Origin: DTFZ01 sp050260375
Lineage (GTDB): Bacteria > Bacillota > Clostridia > Christensenellales > SZUA-584
Assembly: GCA_050260375.1 (NCBI GenBank)
Contig: JBLNCA010000007.1
Location: 1 to 64,000 of the forward strand
Length of the DNA stretch: 64,000 nucleotides
Direction: 5' to 3'
Shown: piece by piece, positions 60,029 through 64,000 of the stretch
How positions within the stretch are numbered: position 1 is the stretch's first letter
Layout of the letters: each line of letters opens with the position of its first letter
The notes under the pieces: generated by a model
What the model was told of the DNA's origin: nothing
What the model saw: the letters and a program-made list of their open reading frames with translations, nothing else
Databases searched by the model: none
Program-made: the position numbers and the translations under genes

Positions 60029-61098
60029 GCGTTTGGGGAAGAAGTATAACGGTGGACATATTCGGGGAATCTCACGGCGAGGCGATAGGCGTCGTGCTTA
60101 GCGGCTTAAAGCCCGGCTTTAAGCTCGACATCGAAAAAATACAGGCGATGCTGGATAGGCGCAAGGCGGGAGGCGAAACGTGGTCCACAAAGCGCGGCGA
60201 GGCCGACAGATTCAATATCGTAAGCGGCGTGCTTAACGGACGCACTACGGGCGCTCCGCTGTGCGCATTGTGCGAAAACAAAAACGCGCGTTCCGGCGAC
60301 TACCCCGAAGGCCTGAACCGTCCCGGCCACGCCGACTATACCGCATATGCGCGTTACGGCGGCTTTAACGACGCGCGCGGAGGCGGCGCTTTCTCGGGCA
60401 GGCTCACCGCACCGCTCGTTTTCGCGGGCGCGGTAGCGGCGCAGATGCTCGAAGAAAAGGGCGTATACGCCGCGGCGCATATAAAGCGCCTTGCAGGAGT
60501 GGACGATGAGGCGTTCGATCAAACGAATATAACGCGCGAACTGGCGGACGCACTTAAAAGCTCTCGGTTCCCGCTTATAGACGTCTCGAAGCAACATGAA
60601 ATGGAAAGCCGCATAGCGCAGGCCGCGGCGGAAGGCGATTCTGTGGGCGGCGTAGTTGAATGCGCCGTATGCGGCTTGCCCGCGGGGCTGGGCGCGGAGT
60701 ATTTCGGAAGCGTCGAGAGCGCGCTTTCCTCTATACTTTTTGCGATACCCGCCGTAAAGGGCGTATCGTTCGGCGCGGGCGCATCAATAGCGGATATGCG
60801 AGGCAGCGAGGCAAACGACGAATATATAATCAGGGACGGAAATATTGCTGCGGTCACGAACAACAACGGCGGCATACTCGGCGGCATAACGAACGGCATG
60901 CCGGTGGTCTTCGACGTGGTGATAAAGCCTACGCCGTCTATAGCGAAGCCGCAGTGCACCGTCAACCTTAAAACTATGGAGCCGGAGACTATAGAGATTA
61001 AGGGCAGGCACGACCCGTGTATCGTGCCGCGCGCCGTGCCCGTAGTGGAAGCGGCGGCGCTGCTCGCGATACTCGACATAATGGCCGGAGGTTTATGA
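60025..61098 (+). CDS. aroC: Chorismate synthase
   Basis: A 357-residue FMN-dependent AroC making chorismate. The N-terminal GRSITVDIFGESHGEAIGVV is characteristic of the family. RPGHADYTAYARYGG, ARGGGAFSGRLTA and GLPAGLGAEYFGSVES are further signatures, and RHDPCIVPRAVPV lies near the end. The ATGA start is coupled to aroA and the stop overlaps the first possible pheA ATG. No separate flavin reductase gene is in the operon. Confidence 0.97.
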   Translation: MSVWGRSITVDIFGESHGEAIGVVLSGLKPGFKLDIEKIQAMLDRRKAGGETWSTKRGEADRFNIVSGVLNGRTTGAPLCALCENKNARSGDYPEGLNRPGHADYTAYARYGGFNDARGGGAFSGRLTAPLVFAGAVAAQMLEEKGVYAAAHIKRLAGVDDEAFDQTNITRELADALKSSRFPLIDVSKQHEMESRIAQAAAEGDSVGGVVECAVCGLPAGLGAEYFGSVESALSSILFAIPAVKGVSFGAGASIADMRGSEANDEYIIRDGNIAAVTNNNGGILGGITNGMPVVFDVVIKPTPSIAKPQCTVNLKTMEPETIEIKGRHDPCIVPRAVPVVEAAALLAILDIMAGGL

Positions 61099-62219
61099 TG
61101 GGATACGACGAAGAGATAAGCGCACTGCGCTCAAAAATAGACGAGATAGACGCAAAACTTACCGCACTTTTCGAGCAGCGTATGGACGCAGTGGCCGAAG
61201 TTGCGAAAGTTAAGAGCGCCTACGGCAAAGAGATACTGGACAGCGCTCGCGAACGCGAGGTTTTAGAGCGGGCCGTCTCGCGGCTTGACAACAAGGGATA
61301 CAGCGAGCAGATAAAAGCTTTTTTCCGTTCTATAATGGATATAAGCAAAATGTCGGAGGCAAGGCTGATGGCTCCCCCGCCCTCTTCCGCGCCCGCAAAG
61401 CGCGTGGGATACCTCGGCATACCGGGCTCGTTCTCGCACACCGCGGCGGAGGAAATGTACGGGCATTGCGAACTTATAAGCTACGATACGTTCGACGCGA
61501 TATTCGAGGGGCTTAAAAAGGACGAGATAAGCATTGCTATGCTTCCCGCCGAGAACACCGAAACTGGCAGCATAACTGCCGTCGTAGACCTGCTCGCTAA
61601 ATACGGGTTTTATATAGTCGCGGAAAAGCTGCTCAAAGTGCGGCAGAGCCTGCTGGGCGTTAAAGGCGCAAAGCCGGGCGAGATAAAGGTCGTGTATTCG
61701 CACTCCGAGCCGTTCGCGCAGTGCAGCGCGTTCCTCGCGGCGCGGCCCGGTATAGAGACTCGCCCCTCGTTAAGCACTGCGCAGGCCGCAAGCACGGTGG
61801 CGCAAACAGGCGACGCAAGCGTTGCGTGCATCGCGTCCTCGAAAGCCGCGCAAATCTATGGCCTTGAAGTGCTGGCAGAGAACATACAGAACAGCGACGG
61901 CAACTGCACGCGGTTCGTGGCGGTAGCAAAGCAGCCCTGCAAAAGCGAAGAATGCGACAAGACAAGCATAGTGTTCATGGTGGAGCACAGGCCGGGCTCG
62001 CTGTGCGAGATATTAAGCATACTGCAGAAAGGCGGAGTCAACATACTGAAGCTCGAGTCCCGCCCGATAAAGGATAAGCCGTTCGAGTACATGTTTCACC
62101 TCGACTTTGAGGGCAGCATACACGACAAAGGCATAGCGGAGGCGATAGACAACTTAAAGAAAGCCGCCGCGGATTATATTTACCTCGGCAGCTACAAGCG
62201 CGAGACGAGGATGCCATGA
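61098..62219 (+). CDS. pheA: Bifunctional chorismate mutase / prephenate dehydratase
   Basis: A 373-residue P-protein. Residues 1-90 are an AroQ-type chorismate mutase (SALRSKIDEIDAKLTALFEQ). About 100-280 is the dehydratase, with YLGIPGSFSHTAAEEMYG, ENTETGSITAVVDLL and the catalytic CTRFVAV. About 290-370 is an ACT domain with HRPGSLCEIL and the LESRPIKDKPFEY phenylalanine-binding motif. I prefer ATG at 61098 because GGAGG is six bases away; ATG at 61095 overlaps the aroC stop more closely. Chorismate mutase activity here also supplies TyrA. Confidence 0.96.
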   Translation: MGYDEEISALRSKIDEIDAKLTALFEQRMDAVAEVAKVKSAYGKEILDSAREREVLERAVSRLDNKGYSEQIKAFFRSIMDISKMSEARLMAPPPSSAPAKRVGYLGIPGSFSHTAAEEMYGHCELISYDTFDAIFEGLKKDEISIAMLPAENTETGSITAVVDLLAKYGFYIVAEKLLKVRQSLLGVKGAKPGEIKVVYSHSEPFAQCSAFLAARPGIETRPSLSTAQAASTVAQTGDASVACIASSKAAQIYGLEVLAENIQNSDGNCTRFVAVAKQPCKSEECDKTSIVFMVEHRPGSLCEILSILQKGGVNILKLESRPIKDKPFEYMFHLDFEGSIHDKGIAEAIDNLKKAAADYIYLGSYKRETRMP

Positions 62220-63547
62220 CCACCCCAAAAGCCTCACGGCATTCCCCAAATAGCTATATGAAAGCGGGATTGCTGGGCGAAAAGCTGTCGCACAGCCTGT
62301 CGCCCGCGATACATCAAAAGTTCTGGCGGCTGTCGGGCATCAAAGGAAGCTACGAGCTTTTTGAGTCGCGGCGCGATGGTATTGAGGCGCTTCTAGGCAG
62401 GCTGGAGCGTGAAGGCTATATCGGCATTAACGTAACGATACCTTACAAGACGGAGGTAATGAAGTACCTTAATGAACTGTCCCCCGAAGCCGAGGCGATA
62501 GGCTCGGTAAACACGGTAATGTTCCAAGGCGGCAGGCGGCTGGGGTACAACACCGACTACTTCGGTTTAAAGACGCTGCTCGATTCGTCGGATATCGCGA
62601 TAGCAGGAAGAAGCGTCGTAATACTCGGCACGGGCGGCGCGGCGCGGTGCGCGTTGAAGCTTACACGGGATATGGGAGCGCAGAGCGTAATTGCGGTAAG
62701 CCGCTCGCCGGAGAACGCAGGAGTACCAGGAGCGGTAAGCTACGAAGCGCTCGATAAGCTCGACGGCATAGACGTGCTTATAAACACTACGCCCGTTGGC
62801 ATGTCGCCCCATACGGACGGCTGCCCCGTTAGCGAGAGCGTGATAGGAAAGTGCGGCAGCGTCGTGGATCTCGTATACAACCCGGCTGAAACGAAGCTGC
62901 TTTCCAACGCGCAGGCTTTTGGCATTAAAGCAGTAAACGGCTTAGGTATGCTGTGCGCACAAGCCGTCAAGGCGCAGGAGATATGGAACGGACAGATATA
63001 CGGAAGCGATATATACGACAGCGTTTACAAGTACATGCTCCGCGTCGTTTATAAGCCGAACATAGTGCTGATAGGCATGCCGGGCAGCGGTAAAACGACG
63101 GTGGGCAGGCTGCTTGCAGACTGGCTCAACATGGAGTTTATCGACACGGACGCTATGGTGGAAAAGGAGCACGGCCCAATACCCGATATATTCAATGCCG
63201 AGGGCGAAGAAGCGTTCAGGGCATACGAGCGCGAAGCGGCAAAGAAGGCCGCAGCGGCACACGGCGCCGTGATATCCACAGGCGGGGGCATAATACTTGA
63301 CGGGCGCAATATGTACGCGCTTAAGGAAAAAGGCACCGTAGTGTTTCTCGACCGGCCGCTTGAGGCGCTGCTTAAAGATACTGATACGTCGGGGCGGCCG
63401 CTGCTCGCGGGGGGCAAAGACGCCATCGCCGAGCTTTACAGGCAAAGGCACGGGCTGTATAAAAAGTACGCCGATATAATAACCGACAACTCATACGGCG
63501 CGGAGGGCTGCGCTCGGGAGATAATTGAAGCTTTGGAGGACATGTGA
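62216..63547 (+). CDS. aroE: Shikimate dehydrogenase / shikimate kinase fusion
   Basis: A 443-residue AroE-AroK fusion. About 16-280 is NADP-dependent shikimate dehydrogenase: SHSLSPAIH, NVTIPYK with catalytic Lys79, NTDYFG with D114, GTGGAARCAL. About 282-443 is shikimate kinase: GMPGSGKT (287-294), DTDAMVE, STGGGIIL, and an RPLL lid. Steps three positions apart in the genes (dehydroshikimate to shikimate 3-phosphate) are thus catalysed by one chain. The first 14 residues come from a palindromic repeat between the coupled ATG (overlapping pheA TGA) and Met15; ATG at 62258 is an alternative start but lacks a ribosome site. Confidence 0.94.
   Translation: MTTPKASRHSPNSYMKAGLLGEKLSHSLSPAIHQKFWRLSGIKGSYELFESRRDGIEALLGRLEREGYIGINVTIPYKTEVMKYLNELSPEAEAIGSVNTVMFQGGRRLGYNTDYFGLKTLLDSSDIAIAGRSVVILGTGGAARCALKLTRDMGAQSVIAVSRSPENAGVPGAVSYEALDKLDGIDVLINTTPVGMSPHTDGCPVSESVIGKCGSVVDLVYNPAETKLLSNAQAFGIKAVNGLGMLCAQAVKAQEIWNGQIYGSDIYDSVYKYMLRVVYKPNIVLIGMPGSGKTTVGRLLADWLNMEFIDTDAMVEKEHGPIPDIFNAEGEEAFRAYEREAAKKAAAAHGAVISTGGGIILDGRNMYALKEKGTVVFLDRPLEALLKDTDTSGRPLLAGGKDAIAELYRQRHGLYKKYADIITDNSYGAEGCAREIIEALEDM
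62219..62257. repeat. Palindromic repeat remnant at the aroE-aroK start
   Basis: ACCACCCCAAAAGCCTCACG, then GCATTCCCCAAATAGC: the left arm and loop are well kept, the right arm is decayed. It sits between the pheA stop and the conserved AroE start. Confidence 0.7.
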
Positions 63548-63981
63548 TGAAAATACTCGTGATAAACGGGCCCAACATCAATCTGCTGGGCATAAGGGAG
63601 CCGGAAGTATACGGCAAAAGTGACTATAATGCGCTCGTCGCTTCTCTGGACTCGCTTGCGCGCGAGCTCGGCGTGGCTATAGACGTATGGCAGTCGAACA
63701 TAGAAGGCGAAATAGTCACGAAGATACAGCAGGCAAGGGACGAGTACGACGGCATAGTGATAAACCCCGGGGCATACACGCACTACAGCATAGCGCTGCT
63801 CGACGCGCTGAAAGCCGTAAATCTGCCCGCTGTGGAGGTGCATCTATCCAACATCGCCGGGCGCGAGGATTTCCGGCACATGTCCGTGACCGCCGCGGGC
63901 TGCATAGGTCAGATTTCCGGCCTTGGGTTCGATTCATACCGCCTCGCCGTCGAAGGGCTTGTAAGGTATATAGAGCGTTGA
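63547..63981 (+). CDS. aroQ: 3-dehydroquinate dehydratase, type II
   Basis: A 144-residue type II dehydroquinase, third shikimate step, forming a dodecamer in the family. It has INGPNINLLGIREPEVYG with the catalytic Tyr, INPGAYTHYSIALLDAL, and VHLSNIAGREDFRHMS with the catalytic His region. ATG at 63547 has GGAGG seven bases upstream; a GTG codon directly before it overlaps the aroE-aroK stop. It is the last complete gene; only 19 bp follow in the window, so the operon may continue. Confidence 0.97.
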   Translation: MKILVINGPNINLLGIREPEVYGKSDYNALVASLDSLARELGVAIDVWQSNIEGEIVTKIQQARDEYDGIVINPGAYTHYSIALLDALKAVNLPAVEVHLSNIAGREDFRHMSVTAAGCIGQISGLGFDSYRLAVEGLVRYIER

Positions 63982-64000
63982 CGCAGAAAGCATAACTTTT

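Overview
The window reads as chromosomal core sequence from an endospore-forming member of the Clostridia (Bacillota). The evidence is a Gram-positive PolC, the canonical rpsB-tsf-pyrH-frr-uppS-cdsA-dxr-rseP-ispG-polC order, a tricistronic gerA-type germinant receptor locus, Rel, RNase J, LCP proteins, MltG, TrmFO and HslUV. It also carries one copy of a palindromic repeat that I recall from gut Clostridia. Start codons are mixed (many TTG and GTG, usually with strong AGGAGG-type sites). No tRNA, rRNA, CRISPR array, prophage or intact insertion sequence was seen.

Layout. 1-197: the 5' end of a group II intron leaving the left edge, placed just after the rpmF terminator. 198-983: yceD-rpmF behind a perfect-consensus promoter. 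1099-10623 (minus): secD-secF-recJ-rel-dtd-MBL hydrolase-hemZ. 10854-23745 (minus): translation, isoprenoid, envelope and replication genes from rpsB to polC. 24206-27834 (plus): gerAB-gerAC-gerAA, in an unusual order. 28031-30323 (minus): two LCP paralogs. 30507-35507 (minus): U32 protein, mltG, YlbF-family, RNase J and a cupin. 35737-45253 (minus): a nucleotidyltransferase/phosphomannomutase-like fusion, hslU, hslV, trmFO, topA and dprA. 45516-46013 (plus): one conserved unknown. 46109-55186 (minus): a YdeI-like protein, a shrunken flavin reductase, comM, three envelope glycosylation membrane proteins (GtrA, GT39 and GT-C), yraN, rnhB, rbgA and rplS. 55489-63981 (plus): a tightly coupled aromatic operon.

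The aromatic operon encodes every enzyme from DAHP synthase to prephenate dehydrogenase and prephenate dehydratase: aroF, tyrA, aroB, aroA, aroC, pheA, an aroE-aroK fusion and aroQ. Only an aminotransferase is missing. In front of it lies a complete-looking ribosome-mediated attenuator: a sigma-A promoter, a strong ribosome binding site, a 33-codon leader peptide with 5 Tyr and 4 Phe codons, duplicated 1:2 and 3:4 hairpins, and an intrinsic terminator. No T-box motif was seen. I consider this the most interesting regulatory system in the window.

The second notable system is a family of roughly 40-42 bp palindromic elements (at least 18 units in 13 places). The stem is 10 bp (CCCC..AAG/CTT..GGGG), with compensatory changes between copies, and a conserved GACCCCGTATTTA-like tail follows it. 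Copies sit after stop codons, form tandem arrays, and also lie inside reading frames. One copy encodes about 15 residues of a DprA linker. Others supply the C-terminus of AroB, the stop codon of TrmFO and an N-terminal extension of AroE-AroK.
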